Shown: positions 22,160 through 31,020, counted from the first letter of the stretch. The stretch: DNA of 60,000 nt from Symbiodinium natans (GCA_905221605.1 CAJNDS010002299.1:348001-408000), one strand, 5' to 3'. Numbers and translations: made by a program. The notes: generated from the letters alone by a model not told the origin.

Positions 22160-22951
22160 ATGATTACTCCTATAGTCAAACCAGTTAATGTTAAAGAATA
22201 TGATTTTAAACAATCTAAGTATGAAATAGCACCGAGACTACCATTTAGTCAAATAATAACAGGTCCATCAGGTTCAGGAAAAGGTATTCTATTACAGTCA
22301 ATGATACTAGACATTTACAGGGATGTCTTTGAAAGAATATACATATGGTCCCCCTCCATCTCAGTGGATAGTAACTGGTTACCAGTAAAAAAATACATTC
22401 AGGATAATTTGAAGGTTAACTTAGAGAAGGAAAAGTGTCTATTTGACGAATACATACCAGAAGAATTGGAGGCTGTAATAAAAAGACAACATAAAGTCAT
22501 TGAGTACCAGAAGAAGAACGACCATAAGAAATTATTCTCAATACTGATAATAGTAGATGACTTTGCTGATTCAAAAAGTTTTTCACGCAACAGCCCGTTA
22601 TTAAATCAGTTGTATGTGCGCGGGAGACACAACAGTATTAATATCATAACAAGCACACAGAAATTTAATGCCTTGTCGCCAATTATTCGTGTCAATAGTC
22701 GCCAGTTGTTCTTCTTCAGGTTGAGAAATTACAAGGAAATAGAGACAATGGTTGAAGAATTAAGCGCGGTATTAATTAAGAAATCTACCGTAGCAGATAC
22801 TAAAAACCTTGCAGAAGCGAAGAAGTTATTATTAGAAGTCTATAATCTAGCTACCGAAGAACCTTACAGTTTCTTGTTTATCAACTTAATGAAGGCTGAT
22901 GTGAATGATATGTTTTATAAACGCTTTGATGCTAAATTAGTTATTGATTAA
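22160..22951 (+). CDS. Genome-packaging ATPase (A32/FtsK-HerA type)
   Basis: A 263-residue P-loop ATPase that pumps DNA into the capsid. Walker A is GPSGSGKG at residues 35-42 with Lys41. Walker B is ILIIVDDFAD, with acidic residues at 133-134. The segment LYVRGRHNSINIITSTQKF contains the arginine-finger region and the sensor Thr/Gln typical of the A32-like group. Length is normal for polinton-like viruses. TCTA lies 10 nt before the ATG. It sits beside the capsid module, as in related elements. Confidence 0.93.
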   Translation: MITPIVKPVNVKEYDFKQSKYEIAPRLPFSQIITGPSGSGKGILLQSMILDIYRDVFERIYIWSPSISVDSNWLPVKKYIQDNLKVNLEKEKCLFDEYIPEELEAVIKRQHKVIEYQKKNDHKKLFSILIIVDDFADSKSFSRNSPLLNQLYVRGRHNSINIITSTQKFNALSPIIRVNSRQLFFFRLRNYKEIETMVEELSAVLIKKSTVADTKNLAEAKKLLLEVYNLATEEPYSFLFINLMKADVNDMFYKRFDAKLVID

Positions 22952-22983
22952 ATGCTTAAAGATTAAAACCTAAATACTAAATA

Positions 22984-23214
22984 ATGGAAACAATATTAAT
23001 ATGTGGTGTAATGATGTATATAGTTGAGTGTGGTAAAGCGATGCTTAGACATATTGAAAGTGATGGTTTAACAAAGGAAGGTTTGATTAATTGTTGTTTA
23101 ACACCGTTTATGCCTGTGATAGTTCCAATAATGGCTGTTGGTTATGGAATATATTATTTAGGAGAATCACTGTTTTGTTCTAGATCAGATGAAAATAATG
23201 AAGAAGATAATTAA
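22984..23214 (+). CDS. Small membrane protein
   Basis: A 76-residue protein with two hydrophobic segments: METILICGVMMYIVECGKAM at the N-terminus and FMPVIVPIMAVGYGIYYLG at about 41-59. The tail is acidic (SDENNEEDN). Several Cys residues are present. It follows the packaging ATPase by 32 bp on the same strand. A virion-membrane or penetration role is possible but unproven. Confidence 0.6.
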   Translation: METILICGVMMYIVECGKAMLRHIESDGLTKEGLINCCLTPFMPVIVPIMAVGYGIYYLGESLFCSRSDENNEEDN

Positions 23215-23242
23215 TAATATTATTCAGCTATAATATTATTAA
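23211..23242. terminator. AT hairpin between convergent genes
   Basis: TTAATAATATTAT (23211-23223) and its exact reverse complement ATAATATTATTAA (23230-23242) flank a 6-nt loop. The hairpin overlaps the stop of the plus-strand gene and abuts the stop of the minus-strand gene, the expected place for a two-way transcription end. A close relative lies near 44835-44869. Confidence 0.6.
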
Positions 23243-23452
23243 TCAAATGATTGAATAATTACATAATGTTACAGGTGGCAGTTTATAATATATTTTGTCG
23301 CTTTTCCTCTCTTCTAACTTTTCAACTCTTTCAATGACATCTTTTAAAGTATTGAATAATAATATGTCTGTTTTAGTTTTTTCATTAATATCTAACTCTT
23401 TTATTTGTTGCATGTTTTCTGTGGCACAAGATTTAGAAGATTTAGCCCCCAT
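23243..23452 (-). CDS. Small protein with N-myristoylation signal and coiled coil
   Basis: A 69-residue protein starting MGAKSSKS, which fits the MGxxxS/T N-myristoyl-transferase consensus with a favourable Lys at position 7. The middle is heptad-rich (LLFNTLKDVIERVEKLEERK). It is convergent with the small membrane-protein gene. TCTA lies 23 nt before the ATG, inside a 13-bp inverted repeat. A peripheral membrane protein of the virion is a reasonable guess. The stop is TGA. Confidence 0.6.
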   Translation of the reverse strand: MGAKSSKSCATENMQQIKELDINEKTKTDILLFNTLKDVIERVEKLEERKSDKIYYKLPPVTLCNYSII

Positions 23453-23469
23453 TGTGTACCTTTATTAGT

Positions 23470-23499
23470 TTAGTTTAGAAATGATTATTTCTAAACTAA
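23470..23499. promoter_or_regulatory. 13-bp inverted repeat upstream of the myristoylated-protein gene
   Basis: TTAGTTTAGAAAT, loop GATT, then ATTTCTAAACTAA is a perfect 13-bp hairpin. It lies between the end of the fibre gene and the start of the next minus-strand gene and contains the TCTA box of the latter on the minus strand. It could serve as a terminator, a promoter or both. Confidence 0.5.
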
Positions 23500-23544
23500 A
23501 ATAATAAATCTAGAACGTCTTTGACGTTGTACATAATACTTATA

Positions 23545-23976
23545 CTATTTTCCTTCACCTTTTCCCTTATTCTTCAATTTAGTAACTTCTGTTTTTAGAT
23601 TCGTTATTTCTTTTTGCATTTCTTGCACACAGCCCCAAAGCACAACAGCCATTTTATTATACGCTAATAATTTCATGCCGTCGTCATTGTAATATATTAT
23701 GTTATCCCATTCTTTCGGCATTTTAGCATCTTTTATGTCGTCTGCTATAAATCCTATATGACTCTTTTTGTCTTCATCCTTAATAAAATTGTATGTTTTT
23801 GGCTTAATATATTTAACTGCCTTATAACACTCTTTCGTATTTACCTCTTGGATATTTTCTTTTAATTTAGAGTCTGATGTTTCTGTTAGAGCCACACATG
23901 TTAAATTTCCTCCAATATCAGCGTTATTAGTTGTAGTAAAGAAACCATAAACATCAACACCTGTGTTTGTGGCATC
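23545..23976 (-). pseudogene. S74 intramolecular chaperone domain of the fibre, separated by TGA
   Basis: This stretch is in the same frame as the fibre shaft, immediately after the TGA. It has no ATG in its first part; the first convenient start is a GTG at 23895. SDSKLKENIQEV matches the Ser/Lys cleavage dyad of the endosialidase-type chaperone (peptidase S74). YKAVKYIKPKTYNF and HIGFIADDI follow, and then a trimerising coiled coil (VQEMQKEITNLKTEVTKLKN). In the family the domain folds the trimer and then cuts itself off. Without readthrough it would not be attached here. Confidence 0.8.
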
Positions 23977-25959
23977 TCATCTTGATAAATTATTATTGCT
24001 TAATCTAATAAATCCATCATCGTCCGGATTATTAATTAATACTCTTTGTTGTCCTGACACATCAGTGTTAGTAATTTCTAGTTGTCCAACTAAAGTTACT
24101 TTTCCTTCAGTTAGTTGAATTTCTGGTGTGCTTCCTATAGTTCCGATAATAAAATTAATAGCTCTGTCAGTGTCTCCATTTCTTATATCTAAATCATAAT
24201 CGCTACCGTTCAGTGTCTCCTTTATTGATGAGGAATGTTGAAAAAATAGCTCACCCCACACATCTAAATCTGATTCTGCTGTTATTCTTCCTATACTGTT
24301 AAAAGTCAAATTATTTGTGACCGCTCTATTGAATGTTATTCCATTAGTGTCCGTTAATTGCAATGCTATGGTTGCTGTTGTTGGGTCAGTAGCTCTGTTG
24401 GGCTGGAATGAGAAATTTATTTCGTCGTTTGTTATCAAATTTAACGAATTATTGGCATCTGCTCTCCTATATATTTTGCTATTATTCCATATTAGCATTT
24501 CATTGTTAAAAGTAGTGGCACCGTTAAACCTTACCGTTGAACTAAAATTGGAATTGCCACCGTTAACGTTAAGAACATCTACAACGGCATTAGCCCCGAT
24601 TCCTAATTTATTGCATCGTACAGCATTACTATTATTCATATTTAAAAATAGCTGTTGTGACGAGTCATTTGTATTATAAGCATCAATACCAAAACTCCTA
24701 AATCTTAACTTACCACTATTATTTGCAACTGTAAAAACGTTACTTGCGTCTGTCGTTGATTTATACAAAGTCAGTCCGGAAGTGTTAGAAATGTTAAAAT
24801 CAGCACTTTCATAATTTATTATATCTTTGAAATATGTTGGTTTGAATAATGTTGTTCCACCCGTTGTGTTATTGCATTCTAAATAAGTATTTGTGTCTGT
24901 ATCGTCATTAGTTCCGTTAATCAATCTTATGGCACTAGCGGTTTCGTTTATTGATAAATCCATTGATATGTTAGATTTAGTAGCATTAGTATATCTTTCA
25001 ATACTTGTGTTAGCGTTGGTTAATTCAATATCCCCCTTCACTGTTAAATTGCCTGTTAAATCAATTTCACCACCGACTGTTGCATTAGTTGTAACATTTA
25101 AATTGTTTACAGCTAAATCGTTATTCATATTAATATTTCCCGATGGGTTCAAATCTAAATCTACAACGCTGTCGTCGCTTGTAGCATTGGCATTTATTTT
25201 ATTTCCTTGTAAAGTTATGTAATTTGTAGCATTCTTAAAGACACTGATAATTTTATCTCCTCCGCCTGTTTGATTACTAAATAATAACCCCGTAGTTGGT
25301 GATATATTTATCGTCTCGTTGTTTAATGTTAAACCACTGTGAATAATAGTAGGAGCGCTACAATCAATAACGGGAAATGTAGAAAATCTATCAGTAAAGT
25401 CTGATTTAGGAACTCTTAAATCTAATAGATTATCAATTTCCGTATCAGTATAGCCTCCACCTCCCCCAGCTCCTGCTATTAATGTATCAACCTCCCCCTT
25501 GTTATAATAATTTGTACCTAATTGTGTGTTAGTCTGATAATTAGTATCTATTTGCGCTGATGTGTAATAGCTAGTTAACGTTGTGTCTATTTCAGTTTTA
25601 TTGTAAAAATTGGTTGCTAGAATTGTGTTGTTTTGATAGTTAGTAGATAGATTCGTGTCTATTTGTGCCGATGTGTAATAATTTGTTAGTGTTGCATCTA
25701 CCTCTGTTTTGTTGTAAAAATTGGTAGCTAGTTGTGTGTTAGTTTGATAATTGTTACTTAAATCGGTGTTAATAGCATTAATATTGTTGAAATTTTGTAA
25801 TTGTTTTGTGTTTAGTATCGCTATTTCATCTGTGTTGGCTGTTATTTGAGCATTGTTTCCGACCTCACCTTTTGTAGCGTATAAGTCGCTCAGATTGGTT
25901 CCATTTACTATAATTTCGTTTGCTGTCAAAGTGTTAGTATTGTTTAATGTTAGTGTCAT
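23977..25959 (-). CDS. Fibre/spike shaft protein, cut by in-frame TGA
   Basis: 660 residues rich in Asn, Thr, Ser and Ile with almost no Cys or Trp. The N-terminal 190 residues carry a repeat of the type FYNKTEVDxxLxxYYTSAQIDTN, repeated about three times, and then a Gly-rich hinge (GAGGGGGY). The rest is beta-rich repeats such as LTGNLTVKGDIEL, typical of trimeric fibres. The frame meets TGA at 23979-23977 and continues open for another 143 codons into an S74 chaperone, so the natural product was probably about 800 residues. TCTA lies 12 nt before the ATG. It should form the receptor-binding spike. Confidence 0.8.
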   Translation of the reverse strand: MTLTLNNTNTLTANEIIVNGTNLSDLYATKGEVGNNAQITANTDEIAILNTKQLQNFNNINAINTDLSNNYQTNTQLATNFYNKTEVDATLTNYYTSAQIDTNLSTNYQNNTILATNFYNKTEIDTTLTSYYTSAQIDTNYQTNTQLGTNYYNKGEVDTLIAGAGGGGGYTDTEIDNLLDLRVPKSDFTDRFSTFPVIDCSAPTIIHSGLTLNNETINISPTTGLLFSNQTGGGDKIISVFKNATNYITLQGNKINANATSDDSVVDLDLNPSGNINMNNDLAVNNLNVTTNATVGGEIDLTGNLTVKGDIELTNANTSIERYTNATKSNISMDLSINETASAIRLINGTNDDTDTNTYLECNNTTGGTTLFKPTYFKDIINYESADFNISNTSGLTLYKSTTDASNVFTVANNSGKLRFRSFGIDAYNTNDSSQQLFLNMNNSNAVRCNKLGIGANAVVDVLNVNGGNSNFSSTVRFNGATTFNNEMLIWNNSKIYRRADANNSLNLITNDEINFSFQPNRATDPTTATIALQLTDTNGITFNRAVTNNLTFNSIGRITAESDLDVWGELFFQHSSSIKETLNGSDYDLDIRNGDTDRAINFIIGTIGSTPEIQLTEGKVTLVGQLEITNTDVSGQQRVLINNPDDDGFIRLSNNNLSR

Positions 25960-25998
25960 TATAATAATAATTAGATAAATTATTATTAAAATGTTAAA

Positions 25999-27420
25999 TT
26001 AATCATACACCTTCAGCCCCAAGTCTTTTATTTCTAGAATTTGTTCGCTAAGCATCGTAATGAACATTTCATCGGGCATATCATCTACTGGAATCGCTGT
26101 TCCCGCTGGTTTGACTCTAATCAACATCTGTTGTCCGGCTCTTGTGTTAATTCCTGTATAACTGCTATCAGGCACTTTTTCAAACGAGAAACCAAAAATA
26201 AACTGTCTATCACGATACTGCTTAAAGTCAATTGAGATACTATGCTGATGAAACACTGGAAGATTCAAGGCTTTTCTTAAATGATAAAAACACTGAGTTA
26301 GTGAATTACAAGGATATTCAGGATACAGTTTAGAGCCCAATTGAATTTGGAACTCTAAATCTTTATTGATGTCATAAATTCCTTCTACAGTTGAATCGTG
26401 AGACTGATGAGGGTGATAAAATCTGCAGAAACGCTTATTTGCATATTCATATCCTAAACTTGGGTCGTCAGTTCTGTAAAAGGTAATAAAAGATGCTACT
26501 AATTTGGAAACAGAACGAATAACAGGAACACTAATATCAGAATAACCCGCTACAGATTGTGATTGTGTGATATACGTTGTATAAGTAATTGGCAATCCCT
26601 TTCCTTCCAAAAGATGCTTGACATATTCATTGTTTAAATTATTATCAAGGGTGCAAATATCACAAGAAACGAAGGCATTATTAAGTTCAAACACTTTAGA
26701 GGTATTTGATGCATTACCGCCGGGTAATGCTACATCTGTTGTAAAACGGTCTCCTATTGCGTTTGCTTCAGTGTTGTCATCTGGGTTGATGATACAATCA
26801 ATGTCGTTATTTACTAACTCTAATTCAATCGTTAAATTTCCCATATATTTCAATGGTAAATACTTAAACTGTGAGAACAAGCCACATAGTGGTTTGAATC
26901 CTACCGTCATTTGATTTTTAAAGCCTGGGCAATTAACGGCATTCACTTCATAGTTTAACTCGGTTCCTACATTATTTACCAGTGTCTTAACTTCATCGTC
27001 ATACCTATAGCCAAATCCCTCATTTGCTTCATCCTTTCGCGCTCCTTGCGACATCAATTTAGAAAACATTTGATGAACGCGGTTGTAATTGTCAAAGTCT
27101 TCAACAACTTGATTACCCGCAATGATTCTCATTCTTCTAAAGAAAGAATAAGGAGGTGCTAACGGTCTTAATTTGCGGTTGAGACCTTGATCTAAGTTTT
27201 GAACTGTAAAGAATACGCGAACACTTTGTGGGTCAAGCCACCCGTTGTCTTCTGCATTTAGTGAGAACTTCAATACACGATTACCCGATGTTGGTTTATA
27301 TACATTTGAGCCACTTGGGTAAAATCTTACGCTTCTTCGGTCAGTGATGTAACTTGCTCCTGTGCCTAATTTAAATGACAGGTTGTCAACTAGGATATCT
27401 TCCGGCGAAAAAGTTTCCAT
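25999..27420 (-). CDS. Major capsid protein (double jelly-roll)
   Basis: 473 residues, the usual length for polinton-like virus capsid proteins. Family-like segments are RVLKFSLNAEDNGWLDPQSV, LRPLAPPYSFFRRMRIIAG followed by VVEDFDNYNR, and GFKPLCGLFSQFKYLPLKYM, then a second beta-rich half with IRSVSKLVASFITFYRTDDP. The protein assembles as trimers into the icosahedral shell. It is the next gene after the fibre on the same strand, with a 39-bp gap. TCTA lies 19 nt before the ATG. The frame is fully open. Family assignment is by pattern and genomic company, without a search. Confidence 0.87.
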   Translation of the reverse strand: METFSPEDILVDNLSFKLGTGASYITDRRSVRFYPSGSNVYKPTSGNRVLKFSLNAEDNGWLDPQSVRVFFTVQNLDQGLNRKLRPLAPPYSFFRRMRIIAGNQVVEDFDNYNRVHQMFSKLMSQGARKDEANEGFGYRYDDEVKTLVNNVGTELNYEVNAVNCPGFKNQMTVGFKPLCGLFSQFKYLPLKYMGNLTIELELVNNDIDCIINPDDNTEANAIGDRFTTDVALPGGNASNTSKVFELNNAFVSCDICTLDNNLNNEYVKHLLEGKGLPITYTTYITQSQSVAGYSDISVPVIRSVSKLVASFITFYRTDDPSLGYEYANKRFCRFYHPHQSHDSTVEGIYDINKDLEFQIQLGSKLYPEYPCNSLTQCFYHLRKALNLPVFHQHSISIDFKQYRDRQFIFGFSFEKVPDSSYTGINTRAGQQMLIRVKPAGTAIPVDDMPDEMFITMLSEQILEIKDLGLKVYD

Positions 27421-27476
27421 CTGTATATATAAACTAAGATAGAAAATTTAATTAAATATAATTGTTAATATTATAT

Positions 27477-27668
27477 TTAATCAAATAGTTTAAAGTTATA
27501 TGAATTTTCCTTATTATTTTTCTTTTTATTCTTAATATCTTTCACTACGTAATTCCCCTCATTATCTTCAACCAACTTACGTATTTCTTCATAACTGTTC
27601 TGTTTAAATTTCTTCTCTTTTGGTTGTTTTTCCATCTTCTCGTATGTCGTTGCTTTGTAGTGAAACAT
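27477..27668 (-). CDS. Small basic hypothetical protein
   Basis: 63 residues, Lys/Asn/Glu-rich (EKQPKEKKFKQNSYEEIRKL and a KNKKKNNKEN cluster). TCTA lies 13 nt before the ATG, in an ATTATTTAGATTATT context. It sits between the lipase-like and capsid genes on the same strand. No family recognised; a small DNA- or capsid-associated protein is possible. Downstream, 27455-27480 contains an ATTAAATATAAT / ATATTATATTTAAT near-palindrome. Confidence 0.5.
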   Translation of the reverse strand: MFHYKATTYEKMEKQPKEKKFKQNSYEEIRKLVEDNEGNYVVKDIKNKKKNNKENSYNFKLFD

Positions 27669-27689
27669 TATTAATATTATTTAGATTAT

Positions 27690-28331
27690 TTACTCAAACT
27701 GTTCCAGAAATTCTTCTTGCGTTAAAGGTTCATTACCTTCCTTATTATGAACATTTCCTATGTCTTGATAGGAATGATTTTGTAATGGGTTTAAAGTTCC
27801 CCTATTTAATGTTATACTCCCAGAGTCAAAAGCGCTTACAGGATCTCCTGCCTTTCGTATTCTTAGATTAGTGCCTGTGTCTTCTGGTCTTTGTGTTGAT
27901 ATGAAAGGAGATCCATAGCTTCTACTTCTGAAAATGTTACCATAATCAGTATTTATCTGTTGTCCCACTGCCGAGCCAAGGCTATGTGAAATAATATCAG
28001 TGATACCGTAATGTTTTTTACCGTCAATTTCAATAGCATCGTCTTTAATGAATTTATCAACGTCTTTGTATCTTTTCGTGTTTCTCGTCTGGTAGAACGG
28101 TAATTTTAAATCATCGTAAAAATCAACAGGGTCCTTTGTTCCTGCTATATATAACTGGCTACCGTTTCTGTACATCCTGTCTGGGCTTTCATATGCCAAC
28201 CTTAATCCTTGTGTGTCAGTTAAAAAGGTTTCAGTTCCTGCCAATTCTTCCCTAACTTCGTTACTTATTTTGTTTCTTGTATTTGGCGCTTCGTATGGTA
28301 TTCCTTCATTTCTTCTTTTATGTTTGTGCAT
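27690..28331 (-). CDS. Class-3 lipase-like alpha/beta hydrolase
   Basis: 213 residues. LYIAGTKDPVDFYDDL (60-75) resembles the oxyanion-hole strand of lipase class 3. IISHSLGSA (114-121) is the nucleophile elbow with Ser117; the first Gly of GxSxG is Ser. SYGSPF at 138-143 matches the tfGsP segment. Asp163 in AGDPVS and His186 in NHSYQD complete a plausible triad. Basic N-terminus (MHKHKRRNEG). It starts divergently from the penton-like gene across a 42-bp promoter region. In the virus it could act on membrane lipids during entry or exit; that is inference. Length is short for a full lipase. Confidence 0.7.
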   Translation of the reverse strand: MHKHKRRNEGIPYEAPNTRNKISNEVREELAGTETFLTDTQGLRLAYESPDRMYRNGSQLYIAGTKDPVDFYDDLKLPFYQTRNTKRYKDVDKFIKDDAIEIDGKKHYGITDIISHSLGSAVGQQINTDYGNIFRSRSYGSPFISTQRPEDTGTNLRIRKAGDPVSAFDSGSITLNRGTLNPLQNHSYQDIGNVHNKEGNEPLTQEEFLEQFE

Positions 28332-28373
28332 TATAAAATAGTTTATAAATTTATTTATCTCACTATTAATATA
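28332..28373. promoter_or_regulatory. Divergent promoter between lipase-like and penton genes
   Basis: Only 42 bases, all AT-rich, separate the two divergent ATGs. No TCTA is present, but ACTATT occurs toward each start (CACTATTAATATA before the plus gene, AAACTATTTTATA before the minus gene). Confidence 0.5.
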
Positions 28374-29201
28374 ATGTTGAAATTCAAAAAGGTATATATC
28401 GATAGCAGTTATAAAGTGAGTGGGACATCATCCGATTTCACCATTGACTTGCCTGAAACTGTCCAGTTAGAAGACAACATGCTATGTCAAATACACGAGG
28501 TGAGCATTCCCCACTCGTGGTATTCAATAAACAGCACAAACAACAACCTATATTTTAGACATCAGGTCATACCCCCAGGTATCGTGGCAGGGATAACTTA
28601 CCGAAAAATAACAATCCCGGAAGGCAACTACACAGCGAATGATTTAGCGCAAACAATAGAGATCGCTCTAAATTTAGTTTATGATACAGGCGATAGAACC
28701 AACACATATTCAATAACGTACAACACAGCAACCAACAAATACACCTTTTCATCAAACTATTCAACCGTTATTTTTGTCGTCTTAAATGATAGTGAAGTTG
28801 CTCCCGTGGCTAATGTTTTCTCGGACCCTGTTGACGTTAATAATTTAAGTTCAATAAACAGAGTGTTGGGTAACACAACACCTGCCACCGATGCTTACAC
28901 CAATGTCGCACCTTATACAACTAATTTCGTTGATTTAACACCTGTCAAAAGCATTTATTTGCATTGCAACGAAATTAGCAACTTTAACCAATTGACAGTG
29001 GCAGGTAATTCAAGTATTATAAAGAAGATACCTGTTAATGTGCCTTATTTGGGCGTCATTAATGATAATGAGATAAGCGTTGTAGATTACATAGATGTGT
29101 CTGGAAAAATGCTCCGCCGATTGAATTTTAGATTATCTGACCACCTTAACCAAAATATAAATTTGAATGGCTCATTTACCTTAACATTTTTCAGGGGATA
29201 A
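28374..29201 (+). CDS. Penton-like minor capsid protein (single jelly-roll)
   Basis: 275 residues from the ATG at 28374; the frame also opens at an ATG at 28320, but that one lies inside the neighbouring gene. The N-terminus KVYIDSSYKVSGTSSDFTID, then the segment LCQIHEVSIPHSWYSINSTN with following NNLYFRH, matches the pattern seen in PLV and polinton penton proteins. A beta-rich body follows, ending in GSFTLTFFRG. It forms the capsid vertices. It pairs with the capsid and ATPase genes as the morphogenesis module. Confidence 0.8.
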   Translation: MLKFKKVYIDSSYKVSGTSSDFTIDLPETVQLEDNMLCQIHEVSIPHSWYSINSTNNNLYFRHQVIPPGIVAGITYRKITIPEGNYTANDLAQTIEIALNLVYDTGDRTNTYSITYNTATNKYTFSSNYSTVIFVVLNDSEVAPVANVFSDPVDVNNLSSINRVLGNTTPATDAYTNVAPYTTNFVDLTPVKSIYLHCNEISNFNQLTVAGNSSIIKKIPVNVPYLGVINDNEISVVDYIDVSGKMLRRLNFRLSDHLNQNINLNGSFTLTFFRG

Positions 29202-29235
29202 TAAATATCTAAATAGAAAAATCTAGACTATAATA

Positions 29236-29841
29236 ATGAGTAGTGAAACAGTTGAAGAGGCTAAAACCGAAGAAGCCACCGAACCAGTAGCAAATGAAAT
29301 TATTGAAACAACCCCTGAACAACCCACGGAACCAATAAAACAAGAAGAGACAACAACAGCCCCTGTTGAACAAACAACAGAACCAACTGCTAAAGCAAAA
29401 CCTAAAGCACAACCAAAGAAACTAGCCAGAAGTGTTAAAGTTGTGGAGCTGGTTGAATGCGAGGCTTGTAACAAGAAAATGCTACCCAAGAGCCTAAGAA
29501 ACACCCACCCACATTACTGTAAGGGACAGCCAACAGAAACATTACCAGTAAATAGGCAGAAAGCCAGTTATGGGGTAAAGGTGGAGCAAAAATTAAGGAA
29601 AGAAATTGAAGAAGAGATGAAAGCAAAATATTCAAAGCAAGAGCAACCTAAAACAAATGAAGTTGTGCAATATTCCGATCCTATTGAAGTTAAAACTAAA
29701 GCAAAGCCTGTTAGAATGGAAGAAGCGCCACGACAACCAACCGCAAGAGAATTATTAGAAGCATCTTATAACGAAATAAGAAGAGCAAAAAGAGAGGAAC
29801 ACATGCAAAAAATAAACAGTTTTAAATCAAAAATGTTTTAA
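29236..29841 (+). CDS. Glu/Thr/Pro-rich protein with C2HC zinc finger
   Basis: 201 residues. The first 65 are acidic and low in complexity (TEPVANEIIETTPEQPTEP and similar). A finger CEACNKKMLPKSLRNTHPHYC follows with C-x2-C, His and Cys spacing of a C2HC/C2H2 type. The C-terminal half is charged and helical with a basic end (RRAKREEHMQKINSFKSKMF). Two TCTA words lie upstream, the nearer 10 nt from the ATG. Possibly a virion core or DNA-associated protein; function unknown. Confidence 0.6.
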   Translation: MSSETVEEAKTEEATEPVANEIIETTPEQPTEPIKQEETTTAPVEQTTEPTAKAKPKAQPKKLARSVKVVELVECEACNKKMLPKSLRNTHPHYCKGQPTETLPVNRQKASYGVKVEQKLRKEIEEEMKAKYSKQEQPKTNEVVQYSDPIEVKTKAKPVRMEEAPRQPTARELLEASYNEIRRAKREEHMQKINSFKSKMF

Positions 29842-29907
29842 TATAAATATACTGGTACGAAGAATAATATTGAAAGGGCAGAAATAGTAAGAAATGAATT
29901 ATTAAAG

Positions 29908-30210
29908 ATGAAAACATTTGACACAGATGAGAAATGTTGTATAATTGAAAATTATTGTTATCATTATTTAACAAATGTTAAGGGTTATGATGTCAATGAC
30001 GAACTTATGAAGCAATTTGTTGTTTTACAAGCGTGTATTAGAACTGAAAAACCTGTGGCAAAACAGGTAGCTCCACTAAACGAACTGAAAGAGCATTTAA
30101 ACAATAATCAGTATGAGTTTCTTGATGAAGACACTGTAAAAATGTTGTTTAATGAGATTGACAAGTATGTTATTGATTTTCCTGAAGAAGCACTGCAGTT
30201 CTTTAAATAA
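29908..30210 (+). CDS. Hypothetical small acidic protein
   Basis: 100 residues from the ATG at 29908, mostly helical and acidic, with Cys at positions 10-11 (EKCCIIENYCYHYL). The frame is open for 22 codons upstream back to a TAA, and these codons look protein-like (GTKNNIERAEIVRNELLK) but lack an ATG, so the true start may be lost or lie elsewhere. No TCTA box. No family recognised. Confidence 0.5.
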   Translation: MKTFDTDEKCCIIENYCYHYLTNVKGYDVNDELMKQFVVLQACIRTEKPVAKQVAPLNELKEHLNNNQYEFLDEDTVKMLFNEIDKYVIDFPEEALQFFK

Positions 30211-30253
30211 ATAATTACTAATAATATTTTTTAATCTAAATATTATTAATAAT

Positions 30254-30574
30254 ATGAGTATGTTTAAGAGCAAACCAGAGTTTAAGAGAATGCCACAGGT
30301 TCAACGTTATTATGACATTGATGATACCTTTGGTGTAGCATCTCGTAGGAAATACATTGAAGACATGAAGTTAAGAATAGAAGAAGCAGAGAACAGAGGC
30401 AAAAATGTTAGACTCCGTAACGATTGGTTACAGCACCAGAAGAAGAGTCTATATCAAGGGCAACTGGATGATATCAACAGACAGTTAGAGCGTCCAAGTA
30501 TGCCGTTCAGAACAAAAGAGGAACTTATGAAAAAACAACAGGAATTAAAAAATATAATGGCAGAAATAAATTAA
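30254..30574 (+). CDS. Hypothetical basic helical protein
   Basis: 106 residues, Lys/Arg/Glu/Gln-rich with long helices (KLRIEEAENRGKNVRLRNDW, EELMKKQQELKNIMAEIN). TCTA lies 15 nt before the ATG in TTAATCTAAATATT. It is the last viral gene before the nested retrotransposon, which begins 2 bases after its TAA, so the gene itself is intact but its 3' end region is displaced. Confidence 0.55.
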   Translation: MSMFKSKPEFKRMPQVQRYYDIDDTFGVASRRKYIEDMKLRIEEAENRGKNVRLRNDWLQHQKKSLYQGQLDDINRQLERPSMPFRTKEELMKKQQELKNIMAEIN

Positions 30575-30576
30575 AA

Positions 30577-30787
30577 CATTCCGAAGGAGCATATACTCAA
30601 TACGAGCACTTCGCATCCACTCCGTATTTTCTTGTCTTCACAGCTGTGGGCAATTCCGAATCTGAGTTCTAGTGAACAGCTCCTGACACACAGGAGGTAA
30701 TTGCATTGGTAACATCCGGACCGCTTCCGGGTCCCACGGTAGCCGGGTCAGAAACGCCTGATTCCTTCAGGTGACCCTCACGCTCCC
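30577..30787 (-). repeat. B2 repeat (211 bp), 3' end of the retroelement
   Basis: Identical by eye to 31021-31231. It forms the outer boundary next to the viral gene ending at 30574. Between it and A2 lies a 99-bp spacer (30788-30886) found only once. Confidence 0.93.
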
Positions 30788-30886
30788 GGGACGCATGACT
30801 CTCATGCAGCCCCTGTACCTCCGAAGGATGGTACTTCCCAAGACACGGATGACTCCACGGGAGCTCGGTGTCTCAGGGTGGGCGGG

Positions 30887-31020
30887 TGGGAGAAAAGAAA
30901 TGTTCCAGCTTGCCAGTTTGGCTCTAGCCAAGTCTTAAGCCAAAATGTAGCAAGCCGGTACATTGCATCCTCAAAATGAAACATGCACACCCAAGGCCTG
31001 CCTAACTCAATGCATGTGCA
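30887..31020 (-). repeat. A2 repeat (134 bp)
   Basis: Identical by eye to 40748-40881. It abuts B1 directly at 31020/31021, the joined-end configuration needed for a circular intermediate. Confidence 0.93.

Noticed and set aside
23545-25959. TGA read as an amino acid in this virus
   Set aside because: TGA is the natural end of other genes here (15726-15728, 23243-23245), so a general reassignment is not supported.
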